DNA of 64,000 bases from Gordionus sp. m RMFG-2023 (taxonomy: Eukaryota > Nematomorpha > Gordioida > Chordodea > Parachordodidae). The translations under genes and the position numbers were made by a program. This document shows, piece by piece, positions 33,001 to 48,000 of this stretch. Location: the NCBI RefSeq assembly GCF_954871325.1, contig NC_088776.1, positions 8,315,985-8,379,984 on the forward strand, read 5' to 3'. Below the pieces are notes generated by a model. The model searched no databases. It saw only the letters and a list, made by a program, of their open reading frames with translations, and had not been told where the DNA came from. Positions within the stretch are counted from its first letter, which is position 1. Each line of letters opens with the position of its first letter.

Positions 33001-36000
33001 ATCAGAGCTAATTTAAGATTGTCCAAAAAATTTTATAAAAATATTTGTTCGGCCCGGCTCGATCACCCAAACATTATTTGTCCGCCCGGCCGAATTTATT
33101 TAAATGTAGAAAAATTTAATATTCTTTAAATTCTAAAAATAAAAATATTTACAAATAAAAAAATAAGGGTGCCTTTAGTTTTTACAAAAATTTTAAAATG
33201 TATCAATTAAATTTTAAAAAATATTAGGCCCGAACCGAAATTATATTTTAAAATAGGACTTCGGACCTCGGGCCGGGATTTGCGGATAGTGCATATATTG
33301 TGGCGTCGACTAGAGCCAATGATATTGACTTCAGCTGACTTCATTCTATGTACACCTTTAATAAATGAATCGTTCAGTTTATCATAAATGTCATCGATTT
33401 ACTTATTAGGGAGCCATTATATAAAATATATAGCGACTATTAAGAAACATGGAGTAGGCAAAAGAGATGTAATACATTATTAGTTACCTACCCTTACATT
33501 TTAAACCCGAAATCATTTAAAGATTCGAACAGTTGTGAATAAATTATTTATAAACTTTCGCTCACTCATATCTATCAAATTTATAACAAGAATTTTTAAA
33601 AAAAATATTTTGATAGCTTTAAAATATAAAATATTAACCTTGGGAACGTGGGGATTAAATTCTACAGCACGATGAATAGCCTCAACGGCACTCATCTCGG
33701 CATTGTTAAGACCCCTTTTAGAAGCTATTTCTGGGGAGAATCTATTTTTTTTGCAATTATGATTTATTTATATTAGTTGGATAGGGTGGTAAATTTTTGA
33801 TTCTAGATTATGGGTATATAAAATATAATTAATATTTTAAATTGATTAGTTATTTTACACATGAAATTTACAATATTTCTTAAAATTACTTGTCGGAAAT
33901 GACACGGGCCTTTAGCAGAGCGGCAGTGTAGCATATAGTCGCTGATTTAGGCATGCTGATATCTTTCGTAAAATGATAAATAAATAAAAGAATTATGAAG
34001 ATTTAGTAATAAAATAATAAAAAAGTAATCTGTACATAACCTATACTGGCTTACACAGAGTTGTAGACTCGTTGTAGAATGTGGGAATAATTAATTCAAT
34101 TTAACTCATAATTATTAGGTGCATTCTATTATTCATTGTCATTATTAATAATTATACATTTAAAAAATAATATATTGGTCATTATGAATTTTTTAAGATC
34201 AAAATCCAAAAATATGGTATTATTATAATTGAATTGTTTAGGCTAAACATATATACCATTATATATAACTTTACAATCAAGCGGGCATTGAACCACGAAT
34301 AGCAGATCGGATATGCGTATAGCTATGGATATTATATATACTTCGCCGCGAATTCGTGCTAACAGTGAATGCAGAACAAGAATAAAGCATCTATTAGGAT
34401 CTCCAATTTTTCATAAGATGTTACGGTAGTGGAATTTTCATATCTCCATTAGAATAATGGAGTTAGGAAGGGAATTGTTGACGGGGAAATGCATATTAGT
34501 ATGTATAATCCAAAACTAATTCTCTGTCTTCCTTTAATGAAATAAGTGCTATGTCATTCTCCTGTATTCATGGTTCAGTGCCCAGTTTGACCTAAGGGAC
34601 TATTTTTGTTTTCGCTTATAATTTTTATTGAATTTCGCAGATATGCTTCTTAAAATCTGAGACTATTTTTTTCGGAGCGTTTCGTATATTATTTTGAGCG
34701 TTTCATCTTTTTTTAATCTGAGCGTTTCAGTTTTATACCTGAGAAATTTGTATTTTTTTTTCTGGGCAAGTAAGCTTTTTATCCTGATAAAACAGGAGTT
34801 TTTTGTTTTCATATTAGTTGTCTTTTTTAAAAAAGAAACTTTTCGAATTAGATAACTTAACATTATTATATAATTACATTTTAAAAAAAACTTATTTAAA
34901 TATTAAGTGTCCTTAGTGGGAATACAGATACTATAGACAATAAAATATACATGAAAAAAATTATAGTATATTTGCTTAATAATACAAATCGGTTATTATG
35001 TGTGCTAGGGAAAAGGGCGACAGGACAAAATGCCCTTTTTACCAAATTTTAACATAAATTAAGCTATTTTCTTTCTGTTCTTCACTTATAATATCCAATT
35101 TATTCTTTTTCTTTATATACCCCCCCCCCTCCCAATGCATATTTTATAAACATTATATATTTTTTTAAAAAAACCATCGTATTTGATGAGTAGTGCCTGC
35201 ACATCGGCATAAGCTTGCATTTCTAACAAGACCTCGATCAGATTTTCGTGTATATTTAGAACGTTGATATTTGGGAATTCCTTGATTAACTTTTTTTAAA
35301 AAAAAAAAATATATAAAATTTTAATCATAAGAATACAATGTAAGAAAATGTATGTGGTATGTAAAACAAGATTAAGTTAACTGTGCAACAAATATTAGAA
35401 AATATCAAAGATGGAGTTACCTGCCTAGTGTTAATAATGATAGAAAACTTCATTTATTTTTTCTAATTTCTTTTAAACAATTTTAAAAAATACCCAGTAA
35501 TTTATATATAATAGAATGTAAATATATTTTTGAGGATAAATTTATACATCTCTCATCATTTTGATGCATTCCTTATATTTGCCCAATTTTCTAAGACACA
35601 TCGCCAATCTACGTCGAATGTAAACGCACAAATTCGTGTCGCGCCCTAATAAAGATATTGTTGATGTAATTTAACATTTTTAATAAATGAATGAATTTGA
35701 TGATCTGTACATGTTGGAACTTAAATGGTTTTCTCTTCTGTCCTTCCTTTGCTGCTACCTAATTATTAATTTTCTTAATTGTCCCCCGCATGAATATATT
35801 CCTTATCTTTTTCCCATATATTCTTCATGAACAACAAATAAGGAGAAAATTTTTTCCTAAAAAAAGATATAGGTAGCAATCCATGTTTTCCCATTTTTAC
35901 AGTTTTTAGATTTATATAGTGTCATTTGTTTAATATGTTAAATTTAGTGATCCTTTTTGAAAGAAACATCATAAGCGAAAATTATTTTACTCAAAGTGGA

Positions 36001-39000
36001 TTCCGAAACAAGATTGTGATGACTGTGGCCGTGATGGTGTCCGTTGTTGCTTTGTTGAAGAGTAGATATCTTGTAGTTATTTTCAGCAAACTTAAGAGCC
36101 TGCCTCAGAATTTTTTCGGCCTTTGAATTATTTTTGTTTAAAAAAATAAAAAATTATATAGGGTTATTTTATAAAAAAAAAAGGAATGCAATATTGGCAG
36201 TATTTTGAATGAAACGTAGTTGAAAATTATAATTCTGGTTATTCATAAATGATCAAGGTGCAAGGTTTTTTAAAGGCCGATCAAATATATAATATTATGG
36301 GGGGGGGGGGGGGGGGTCGTTAAGGAATTAGAATAATCCAAAAAATATATATGTATAAAACAATTTTGGGGCTCCAATAGGGAAATAAAAATATATATAT
36401 ATATAAATTTCCATGATTCCATATTAACAATTGTAAAATAATAAATTTAAAAATTCGCGCCATTTTTTGAATAGCGGTGGGCCAATTTAAATATATGGCG
36501 TAATCTAGAGCCGATTCGGTATTAAAAATGTATATATCGTCAGTAACAACAGATATAATAAAATAAAACTTCAATAATGGTGGAGGCTTCTTCTTCGGCC
36601 AGTAAGATTAAAGCGGGAGGGCATCTATATATAATAATGGAAAAATTAAATATTTAATTTAAGGGTTAAAACGCTGGGTTCTGAACCCGAATTGGATCCA
36701 TAAATTTAAAATCGTTTGGTTGGACATTTTGAGAACGCAGACCAAATATAGACCGATTTATGGGCAACCCATCAATCCGGGGTGATATGGACCCGGAGCG
36801 AGTTGGGACCTCTTTTAGAAAATGGGGTTTTGATTAAGTTACCATCATCAAAATTTCTTAAAAGCATCTATCAATACAAAAAAAAACCAGCTGATATTTA
36901 GAAATTGTGATTCACTTCTAAAAAAATTTTTTTTTATTAATTTTACAATCATTTTTATTATTAATATTGTTAAATACAAGTAACAATGTTTATTAATGGA
37001 TTTTGTATTGTAGAAGACTTAAGGCTTAAAACGATATATTATATTATATTTAATATTAAATTGATGTTTTAAAAAGATATACAATGATTTTTATTTAATA
37101 TTAAATTGATGTTAATTTTGTATATATACTTAAATGATCATGATTACTTTCACTTTTTTGTTTTTATTTGATCTTAGTTGAAAATAAAGAACTTAATTAT
37201 CAATATCCTAATCTTCACGGTTTACACATTCTACAATTGATGATATATTGTTAACCTTCAATCTTCCGTAGTTATTCTATACAATCGCCCACAATTTATT
37301 ATATATTATTTATTCTTGTTCATTAAATATATTTATTTTTTTTTACTCCGAATTTTTTTGGAGGGCGTCTTTAGCTAATTTTATCCTGGTAGCGGTATCA
37401 CGTTCTCTCCAAGCTATTTGCATTACTGTTTTTTTTTAAAAAAATAATAAAACAATAAATATTTTGTCATAAATTTATGCGAAGAGATAAAACTTTATGA
37501 TTTGATTTAAACGGCCTGGAAAGAACTTTACGATTGGTCATCCTTTAAATGTTTAACAAGAGAAAAGCAAAAAAAAGGGAAATTACATCGAGATTTTATC
37601 TAAAACTTCGTCCATTTAAATTTGCGTAAATATATCGCCCGCAGCACTGCGGGCCCTTCTGTTTTTTTTTAGAATTGTCCAAGTAGAGAAACAAAAACAA
37701 GAGATTTTCAGATTTTTGGTAAGGGACAGATATACTCCTAAGATAAAAGAAGGTTTGCAGTGCAGTTCGACGTTATCTAATAAATACCCTAAATAGTCAG
37801 ACATGCTAATCTTCCATAATCTTATTCAAAATAAAAAAGGATCTTATTCAAGTAATAAAAGGATCTTATTCGATAATAAAAAGAATCTTGTTCGATGATA
37901 AAAAGGATCTTATTCGATGATAAAAAGGATTTTTATTCATTAAAAAGAAAATCGCTTAAGTGATATGATAGCAATGGATCTATGAATAAGAATGAAGGAG
38001 GATGATGAGTAAGTAGAATTAATAAAAACTTTCGTAATCGGATTTTCCGGCGTCGGAATCGCAAGTGAAAAAGGTTTGATGATCTTGGGCTGACAGGTTC
38101 ATGTCGTAATATGTCAAGGGTTCACGTCCCGTTGCCGTATGATACCTATTATATTCGGCTCCCCTGAAAAGGTTAAGAGGGTTGCGCCATACTTTGCATT
38201 CTAAAATGATTTTTGTTTTGGAGTATTGCTAATTAATCAGTATGAAATGAAATTGAGCATTTATAAATCAAAACCTTTCTTTTTAGTCGAGTAATATTTA
38301 AAAATATAGAGATACAAATGATTTAAATTTTTTTATTTCAACAAGGATACAAAGTCTAATAAAAACAACAAATATTGTAATCCCTCTTTTCCAGAATTAC
38401 TCTTGTTATCGCTAGTAACAAGCCGAAAAATATTTCCTGCAAGTAAATTCTGTGAAATATTTCTTTTTTTCTATCCAATTTTGAGAAATTTTTCGTCTTC
38501 AACATTAGTACCCACTAGGTCTAAAGGCCAATTACGTTGTTTCATTCGTATTTCACGAATACGATCATTAGATACGTATTTTAAGGAGAATATTAGTCTA
38601 TGAATCGAAGAATTAGTAATGATCGAATACTAATTTCTCGGTTTTTAAATATACCAATCATTCTTTTCTCCCAATTTCGCTTATTAATAATAAATTAAAT
38701 TTCATATATTTATGTTAATTGAAATTTAACACTTTAATTTATCAAAAAATAATAAATTAAGAAAAAAGGTTATTTAAATATTTATAATATAAGAATCTTA
38801 TTCATTTTACACAAACGAGATCTTATAAAAATAATTAGTCAACTTAAAAACTTGGATATATTTTTTAAATTTAATTTTTTTTTTAAAAAAAAATCGATAT
38901 TTGGTTTGTTTGCAAATAGAAAGAAAAAAAATAATTTTTATGACTAATTATAATTAAAAAAAAATAAATTAAATATTCATTTTTTTTTTTGATTTTGTGT

Positions 39001-42000
39001 ATCATACTGCTGGGAAATTGTTTAATGTTCAAAGTTTTAATAACTGAATGTTTCACCTTAACAATATTGAGGTTGATGGGAAAGGAAATTTTTTAAACTA
39101 CTAAAGAAATCTGATTAGATGTATTTTTTTTCTTCAAATCCGATTACTAAGTCATCACCATAATTCTAATTTGAGATACATTATCTAAAAATATCCGCTT
39201 ATAAGTTGGGTTATGGATAAAAATCGGTTAAATCTAGAGTCGCGTGCGGAAAAAAAGAAAATCCGATAGGCATTGAGACTAGAGTTAAATTTATTTTCGG
39301 CTTTGATCAAAATTTAGCTTATATTTTCTAAAATAGCCGACTCAAAAATAGAGCAATTGATAAACAGGATAGATGCTATAAAGTCAATTTTAAAATAAAT
39401 TAAATATCAAATTCTGCCTTTTACTATATAGCATACAACAATGTAAGTTAAATTCAGTACCATTAGTGGCTCCGCTGGACGAGGTAAAATTGCTACCACC
39501 GCCAGAGCCGGTAGTTCCCCCGCTACCACCCGTGCTAAAAGTTGTAGCGGACCCGAATATAGATATCGAATTACCATTCCCGTTGTTACTGTTCAAGCAA
39601 TTACCTGTCGTATCGTATAAATCATCAATTAATTTAATTTTTTTTTCGCTCATTTAAACCCTACATCCAAATCAGCCGATTTAATTTTCGTATATATTAA
39701 TGTATTAAAAGGCACCTGTCCAAAGTTTTTTTATTGGACAATTATATCTTAAAGTGGATAGTCCGTCAATGATATCCTTATTTTATAATGGATACATCAG
39801 AAATTTACCTTGATGAATTGATAGAGAAATAGTTCCTTCAATAATGAACAAATATTTGTGACATATTTGTAATTATACTAATTTTAAGTTATCGATTTCG
39901 TTAAATCTCAAAAAATGTCTTTAGGCTCTGTCCAAAACCCTTTATAAAAAAAATAAAACTTTCGCAAATTTTAAAATCGTAATGAAAATCTTAAGGTAAA
40001 ATTTTTGAAATTTTCTACAATTATGTTTTGGATGTATTTTTATGTTTAAAATAACTTATTTATTTAAATTTTTCGATGCTTTGGACACAATGGCACAATG
40101 AAAAGAAATCTTTTCAAACTACAATTTTATATAATTGTATAAAATAAGGCATGCGCAAAACCGTCAAGATAAATGAAAAGAAATAATTGTTGCTATTTAT
40201 CGTTATTTCAAATAATAATTAATCAAATTTCAAATCGGTGATTATCAAGAATATTTGCCCGGCCCAGTAGCTTTTCAAATTTCTGACATGGATTAAATAA
40301 TTCGAAACCGAAATTCAAATATGGAACCTATGGAAAGGGGGAGGGGTTGTAATAATTTTAAATCATTTTACTGAGTGCCAACTTTGAGAAATCTGATTTG
40401 ACCAAAATCATATTTCAGCCCGTATAGAGTTTACCCGCACACCTTCAGCTATTTTCGCCGTGAATTTTTAATAAACTACTTATTAATTTATACCAATTTT
40501 TTTTTAATTTTAATTTTTAAAAAATAGATAGTCAAAAGTTAATGGCAAAAATGCCCAAAATTCATATGGCATAACCCTGCATTCATAGTTAGCCCAACAT
40601 TCGCGGCGTAGTATATAAAAATGAATTTTGATATTTAGCCGCGAATTCGGGCTGGTTGTTAATGTGGGGTAGGGCACTTAACAGGAATACATTTACCGTC
40701 GAATACTTTTTTTTTTCAAAAACAAAAATTGCCCTCAGTATATGATTTAAAAAAAATAAAACATGGATTCCAATAGTATTGTTAAATAGCTCAATTTAGC
40801 CAAGAAAATATTATGCAGACTTCGAGATTTCGTAATAGAACGTCCAACAAACCCTAGAGTAAAATCTCTAAGCTCGCGTAATATTTTCTTAACTAAAACC
40901 GAGCCGTTTAAACAACACTAGATTAGGTATCGTAATACGACATATTATACAGATCAAAGGATTTCAATCTTGAAAGATATTTACGACTAAAAATTACTGA
41001 AATATGTATATTTCATTTAAAATATTTGGTGTTTTTAAAGGTAAAATATCTCAAAAATCTTTCTTCCTTAATTTTTTTTTTTCGAACTCTGATATAGATA
41101 TACTAGATTGTTAACGAAAAGTTAAATCAGTTTTGGACTTCTTTCCCCTTTTTTTTTCTTTTAGTGAATTAAAATTTTATTCTAATTTTTTTTTTAAAAA
41201 AAACCGTTACTGGTTCCATGCCCGTTGGGCAAATGATTGGAGTTCTGAACCGGATTATTGCTATTCGCGTTCGCGCCGGTAGAAGTCGATAAGTCTCCCT
41301 CGGTATCGTTGAATTCTCCCGCTCCGGAATTGGCCCCGAACCAGGGGGAGAGATGGTTCAGGGAAAATTGTTCGATGAATGAGGTGCCGTACTTACGGAA
41401 ATACCACCATTCGAATATCTTAAATTTTAATATTTTTTTTATAAAAAAAAAAAATTATTCCAAAAACGAAAAAAAAAAAATCAACAGAAAATATGTCTTT
41501 TTTGGTTTTCTGACTCCTAACTAGTGTTGTTAAAAGGCTCGTTTTGAGCCGATTTTTAAAAACGGCTAATTCAATATTTTATTCAAAAAAATATTGCCTA
41601 AGCCTTGAGATTTCACTAATTGATGTCTAGACCTTTGTGCTATCTATGAGCAAAATCTTCAGGCTTGCGTAATATTATTCTAGATAAAATATTGAGTTAG
41701 CCGTTTTTAAAAATCGGCTCAAATCGAGCAGTTTAACAACACTACTCCTAACGATTAACGAAAGCGTTTTAAAGCAGCGTTTAAGAAGTGAACTAGGACG
41801 AGATTTAAGAGATCGAAACGGTGAACTCAATCATAATTAAATCGTTTCCATGAGTAGACATATCTCATGTTTTATATTTAATAATATAATTCGGAATAAA
41901 TGCATATCTCATAATTATATTATTCATTGGACAGTATTTTTTTTAGGTTACGTTACGCTAACCAAAACTAACCAAATAAATAAACCGTTGTTCGGGAATC

Positions 42001-45000
42001 ATAATCAAATAGTTAAACCCGAAACCGATAAAATTGGAATCGTAAAACCCGGGGCCATAACTAAACGGTTATATAGTCGAGCTGTAGTATTTTTAAATAG
42101 AGCACATCGAATATAAAACCATTTTGTTATAAATGCGTTATTCTTAATTTAAAACCATCCATTATTTTTAGAAATTGGTACATTTTACTTTTCCCGCGGT
42201 GCTATCAATAAGAGCAAAATCAGCATTTAGCTATGGTTAATAACCACCTGACCGAGGCAGACCGATTTTCAAGGCACTGAAAATGAAAAGAAAATCATCC
42301 CATTTCCTGCCCATATGTTATTAGTCGGACAGGGGCGTTTTTTGAAAATCGGCCTAGATTACAAAACCCGGATCGGGGCGAATTCAAAAAAATAATAATA
42401 CATATTTATAACCGGTTAGAAAATAAAATCATATGATAGATGATTTTGCATATTTTTATTTCTCACAATTTCAATTAGCTTTTAAAATAATTTGAAAGGA
42501 CGGGATTTTTTAAAACCCGACCCGTAAAATGATCAATATGTTTAAAATGGGACCGGGCAAAAAAATGCGACTTCTGTTGGGTCTCTACCAATTTCGATGG
42601 ATTATAACGAAACCCTTAACCACTATGGAATATATGGGGATCGGGAAATCGATTTAGGATAGAAAGATAGCGAAGAAAATGACGTACAATATCTGATTTA
42701 TTTAAATTTCTATTCGTCTATTTATAATCACATGACCTATCAAGTTTAAGAGTATTTTTGTTAAAAAACCCGATATAAGTCGGTTTTTAAAAATGGCCCT
42801 TTTCTATTAAGAAAACCCCGAAATGTGACAAATAGAGGTCCAAACCTTTCTGCCTATAAGCAAAATCGTTAGGCTTATAATAATAATATTATTTTGGCTA
42901 AAATCAGGCTTTTTAACAACACTATTCGACAGGTTCAATAATAAAAAGGAATCTAAACCCTATATTCCATATCCTCAAACCTTTGAATAACCCTAACCCT
43001 GCCTCCGCCTCGAATTCGCGTTAACTGCAACGCAGGGCAACCCATAGCTCCCTTAATTCTACTCCTTACTTCAGATACCTGTTTGATTTTAAGTATTTAT
43101 TATCCCCCCAACTAAATAATTTCCTTCACTTGAACATTCCTTGAAGTTGAGCGATTATCAATAAATATATACATTTGTCGTTACAAAAAATAAATAAACA
43201 TTTATTCGCAATTATTCTGTATTTTTTTTTAATCTTGATCACATTTCTTCCCACCTTCTGTTTTCGTTATACGAACTAAGTAATAAAATCAATTATCCAA
43301 CGAGAGAACGTTTTATTTAATATAAAATAAATTCAATATTTTAATGTTTGGTAGGATTTCGATTGTGTTTATAAAATATAACCTTGTATAAAAAAAAATG
43401 TAACAAAGGATAGGTGGAAATGGAATTTTAATTTAGTTATTTTTGAAGGAAAAAAAAATGTTATTAGATTTTCAGTATTCTTCAAATATTCAAATATGTT
43501 ACAATGCTATTTTTTTCCCCTAAAAATAATGTTTTGAAAGGTGTTGTTAAACGGCTTTTGATTTAGATCATTTTTAAATTAAGATTTTAACTAAAATATT
43601 ATAACACAGTCTTCGATATTTCTTTAAGTTAGATGCCCAACCCTTTCAGCCATCTACGAGCAAAAATCTCCAGGCTCGCGTAATATTCTTTTGGCTAAAA
43701 ATAATGGGTTAATCGTTTCGAGCCGTTTAACAACACTAGTTTTTGGATTTGAGAGTTATAATATTGCTCAAATTATTAATGCGCCCAAAAAGAATGGGTT
43801 AAACTTCGACAAGTATGAGTCCGGGAGGTTGTATCGTGACATGGGTAGTGGGAGGGGCACAAGAATGTTTTTTTCCTCGTTTATGTGTTTTTTTCCTCGT
43901 TTATGTGTTTTTTTCCTCGTTTATGTGTTTTTTTTTGTTTTTTTAAACCTCACTACATATAAGGTTGTGATTTTATGTAGTGAATAGGTTTGAGTTCGAC
44001 ATGACCTTAATCTTAAACAAGTACTCGGACATATTTTTTAGCCGGGCCTAAATTTTTGGTGAAGATCTATAATACAGAGAATCCGTACAAAAAAATATGT
44101 ATAGACGTCATAAAATTTACATATTTTTTTTAAAAAAAATGTATTAATAAACCGGTAATAAAAATAATATTTTTGATCATATGATCACGTGAGAAATGAA
44201 ATGCTCCGTCTGAGTATAACTGAAAAGTTGCTTACGTTGACAGAGCAAATTTTTAGGTCACATGGTATGCTTTTCATTCGTCACCTACATAAAATCATAA
44301 ACGAAAACATAAAAAGTTGACAATGACACCGAGGCAAATAACCTCAAGTAAATCCCTTGACTCGCATACATGTTCTCAGAAGATCAAGAAACAAGGTGAA
44401 ACGTAATATATCTGAAGAACCGGAAATAAAAACGCTAAAAGCAGGAAACATTCTACAAACGCAGGTGCCAGACGTTTATAGACGACGTTTTTGAAATGTT
44501 TTAAAATTCCTTACATAAATTTTGATCGATATTTTTTTTTAAATACAAAAAATGCCAAGGAGATGATAATTTTTGCGTTACAAAAAAAAACAAAATTAAT
44601 TCGGAAAAATTAATGAGAATAAAATTGAAATTATTAATTGATTATATTTTTTGTTTAAAAATAAAATCGATATAATTTATAGGTGCGTGTATTTTTTTTT
44701 GATATGCTAGTATAGGAGTTACAAATTTTTTTTTAAAGGTTGAAAATTAATATTTTTTTTTACCTCCTCGAAATTATTAGTTAATCCTATAATTTTTAAG
44801 GATTAGACACTACCCACCCCCTCCCGCCTAAACAATATTTCATTTTTTTTTAAATTTTCTCAAAAACGCGATACAATTTTTTGATTTATAAAATCGCTAA
44901 TGATTATGCCAAAAAAAAGAGGAGATTTAAAAATAAAATGCAATTGAATGAATGTAAGGATAGAAATAATGAAGAAAAAAAATTGCAAAATTATCGGAAA

Positions 45001-48000
45001 GGAAAGATTAGCGTGACAAAGCTCGTCGAATGTATAATAGTGAGACCAAATTTAGCGTTTTGGAAAAAAAGGCAAACTAGTTTGTGTTTTTATAAATTTT
45101 GATTAATTTGCAACGACACAATTTGAAATGCGCAAAACGCAAACGCTCAATTAGTTCGCTATAATACAAAACAAATACCAGACAGATAAACTTTCGAGAT
45201 AAAAATAAGTTGGATTGACAAAATGGCCTCTATAGCCTAGGCGTAACCGTGTGGAAAATATAGCAGGAAAACACTCCCACTCCCAAATTTGCGTTTAAAT
45301 AACATTTTATGTTAGTAAAAAAATTAATCCTATATTCCCCTTCCCCCCTCAAATAAAATTGTTTGTTTAAAATCATACGTGTTCGTGCAAAGCAGAGAGG
45401 GCCGGGCCGTATTTTAAATTTTTAAAATATACCCGGACCGGGCCTGAAAATTTTTTTTTTAAAATACCCGGGCAGGGCCGGGCCGGGCCGTATTTTTTTT
45501 AAAAAATTTATACAACATGAATTATTATATTCGTCAATTAGATATGGTTATAATGATTATATATAGTTATGATTAACATAATGTTTGGTGAAAGTTATCA
45601 CTAGCTAACACTCATAGTATCTATTACATAATAAAATTATAGTTTTCCTGCCATGGAATAAATACGCAAAGGATTAAATACATTATTATATAATATATAA
45701 TATATATGTTATATTTTTTATTAAAAATATCATTTTTATTTTTTTTATAAATACATAGTATTTGTAATATATACTAAATATCTGTTTAGAATAAAAAAAA
45801 TAATATCCAGAAAAATATTATGCAAGCCTGAAAATTTTGCTCATAGAAGGAGCAAAGGTCTAGACATATAGTATCGAAATTTCGAGGCTTACTCAATATT
45901 TTTCTGGCGAAAATATTGAGTTAGCCGTTTTTAAAAATCGGCTCAAAACGAGCCGTTTAACAACATTATTATATACTTGCTTATTAAATGATAATACTCG
46001 CCGAAAAATATGACAAAATACGAAATAATGAATTTTTTGAATATACCAGATCGAATATAATTTTTAAAAATTCCTAGCCGGGCCTAAAAATATTTTTTTT
46101 AAATCTAGGCCGGGCCGGGCCCCCAAAATTTTTTTTTAAATATTCGGGCCGGGCCTAAATTTTTAAACCCGGGTCGGGCCAAGCCGTAAAAAATTTTTGA
46201 AAAAAAAATCCGGGCCGGGCCTAAAATTTTTAAACCCGGGTCGAGCCAAGCCGTAAAAAATTTTTGAAAAAAAAATCCGGGCCCGGCCTAAAATTTTTAA
46301 ACCCGGGTCGGGCCAATCCGTAAAAAATTTTTGAAAAAAAAATCCGGGCCGGGCCGAAAATTTTTTAATCTGGGCCGGGCCGGGCCGTACAAATGGTACC
46401 TCTGCAGGTCTCTGATGCAAAGTTTGATTGAAAAAATAAGAATGTTTTATCAGTCGTTCTAAGATAGAGCACTTCAAAGTGGGCCCGAAGACTCCCGGGT
46501 TAATTTTTTTTTAAAATTGAATCGGCCAGGAGCTTGATTATAAAATTCCTAAACATGTTAGCGGCAATGTGTTATTTTTTCAACTTTAATCCATATTTTA
46601 ATGGCGTTTTTTTTTAAATTTAAAAATCGGATTTTACCGGAAATGTATTCTATTATGTTTAGAATAACTACCCTAAGAATTTTAAAAAATCTTATCATGA
46701 AATTCTGAACTTAATATAATTTATATAAATTTATCATAGATTCTTCATATAAATTATAAATAACTCAAAATTTAACGGTAAAATTATCTACAATTCATAT
46801 GATAGGTATTCAAAACATTCTGGAACATTTCGGTAAAATTATCTACAATTCATATGATAGGTATTTAAAACATTCTGGAACATTTCCGGTAAAATTATCT
46901 ACAATTCATATGATAGGTATTCAAAACATTCTGGAACATTTCCGGTAAAATCAGATTTTTAAATTTAAAAAAAAACGCGCTCATTTTATGACTTAAAGTT
47001 GAAAAAATTAGACATTGCCGGATAAAACATATTGCCGCTAACATACATAGAAAAAAAACGATGTTTTCTATTCATTTATTAGAAAAAAAAGATTATTTTA
47101 AATTGCAATCAATTAATTTTTTTATTATTTCATTAAACATTCATAATGCATTTCGGACCAGGTTCTGACCTAAAAAAATTGAAGTTGCGGATATTCTGAG
47201 ATGAATAACGAGAATAAGAGGATTTGTATTGAATAATATGAGTTCAAAATACTATGTAATAATAGATCTCCATGATTATTATATACTCATATGTAATATA
47301 GTAACTATATTGGTAAAATGCAAAATAAAATTTAAAAATAATTATATTTAAAATCAGCTGACAAATCAAATTACCACGCATCTTTTTACGATAATATGCT
47401 ATATGTATTTTTTAGAAGAAGCTGATATTAGACGGATAAAAATTAGTATATGCTCAAAAACATGAATATTCATACGAGATATTTAGTGAATTAGCCTAAA
47501 CCTATTTGGTATCTGAAAAGGTTTATTTTTAAAAAGATAAGGCCCAACAAGAATTCCGCTAAATCACGTGATTGTAAAGGGTTTTAGTTTTGATACGCTA
47601 CCGATAAATAATACCTTAATTTGACCCTTATTTTTTTAAAGTTTGTCGTCGTTTGCCGAAGTTTGATAATAATTTGAAAATTATCATTCAAAATTTTTAA
47701 AGATTTAGGTTTCTTTTAAAATCTAAAAAACAAATGAAAGAAGTGAAGGAAGGAAATAAGAAATGAAAAAAACAAGGAAGTACAAGAAAAAATAACAAAA
47801 TAAAACGTCTCTCAAAATAAGAATTAGTGGTAAAGGTTGGCATGGCTATGCAAACAGTGATTTTTTTTTGCCCGGCATGTAAAATAGATTTTCAGAAGTC
47901 GTCCGAGCTGATTTCTAATTAAAAGTTTTCACTTTCTTTCTTTCTTATATTCTTTCTTTCTTTCTTAATTTACTATTTTATTCGTAAACGGCATTGAATG

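Larger units (their letters stand above)
41745..45392 (-). other. Part of ST7 intron 2
   Basis: Apart from the MITEs at 42750-42924 and 43539-43738 and the minisatellite at 43867-43936, this is AT-rich DNA with scattered GC-rich motifs such as aaaacccgacccg near 42510 that look like further element relics. Open frames at 41850-42116 and 44881-45102 have no recognisable content and I do not call them genes. Confidence 0.4.

Noticed and set aside
38403-38603. Protein-like minus-strand stretch in ST7 intron 4 ([15 protein letters not shown])
   Set aside because: ST7 exons 4 and 5 join in phase without it and it matches no part of the family. It could be an alternative exon or a transposon relic, but nothing supports either.
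41850-42116. 88-codon plus-strand frame in ST7 intron 2
   Set aside because: No recognisable domain and no start context or splice evidence; the region is scattered with MITE relics.
46163-46477. 104-codon frame rich in [15 protein letters not shown] repeats
   Set aside because: It is a GC-rich DNA tandem repeat of a transposon read in one frame, not a protein.
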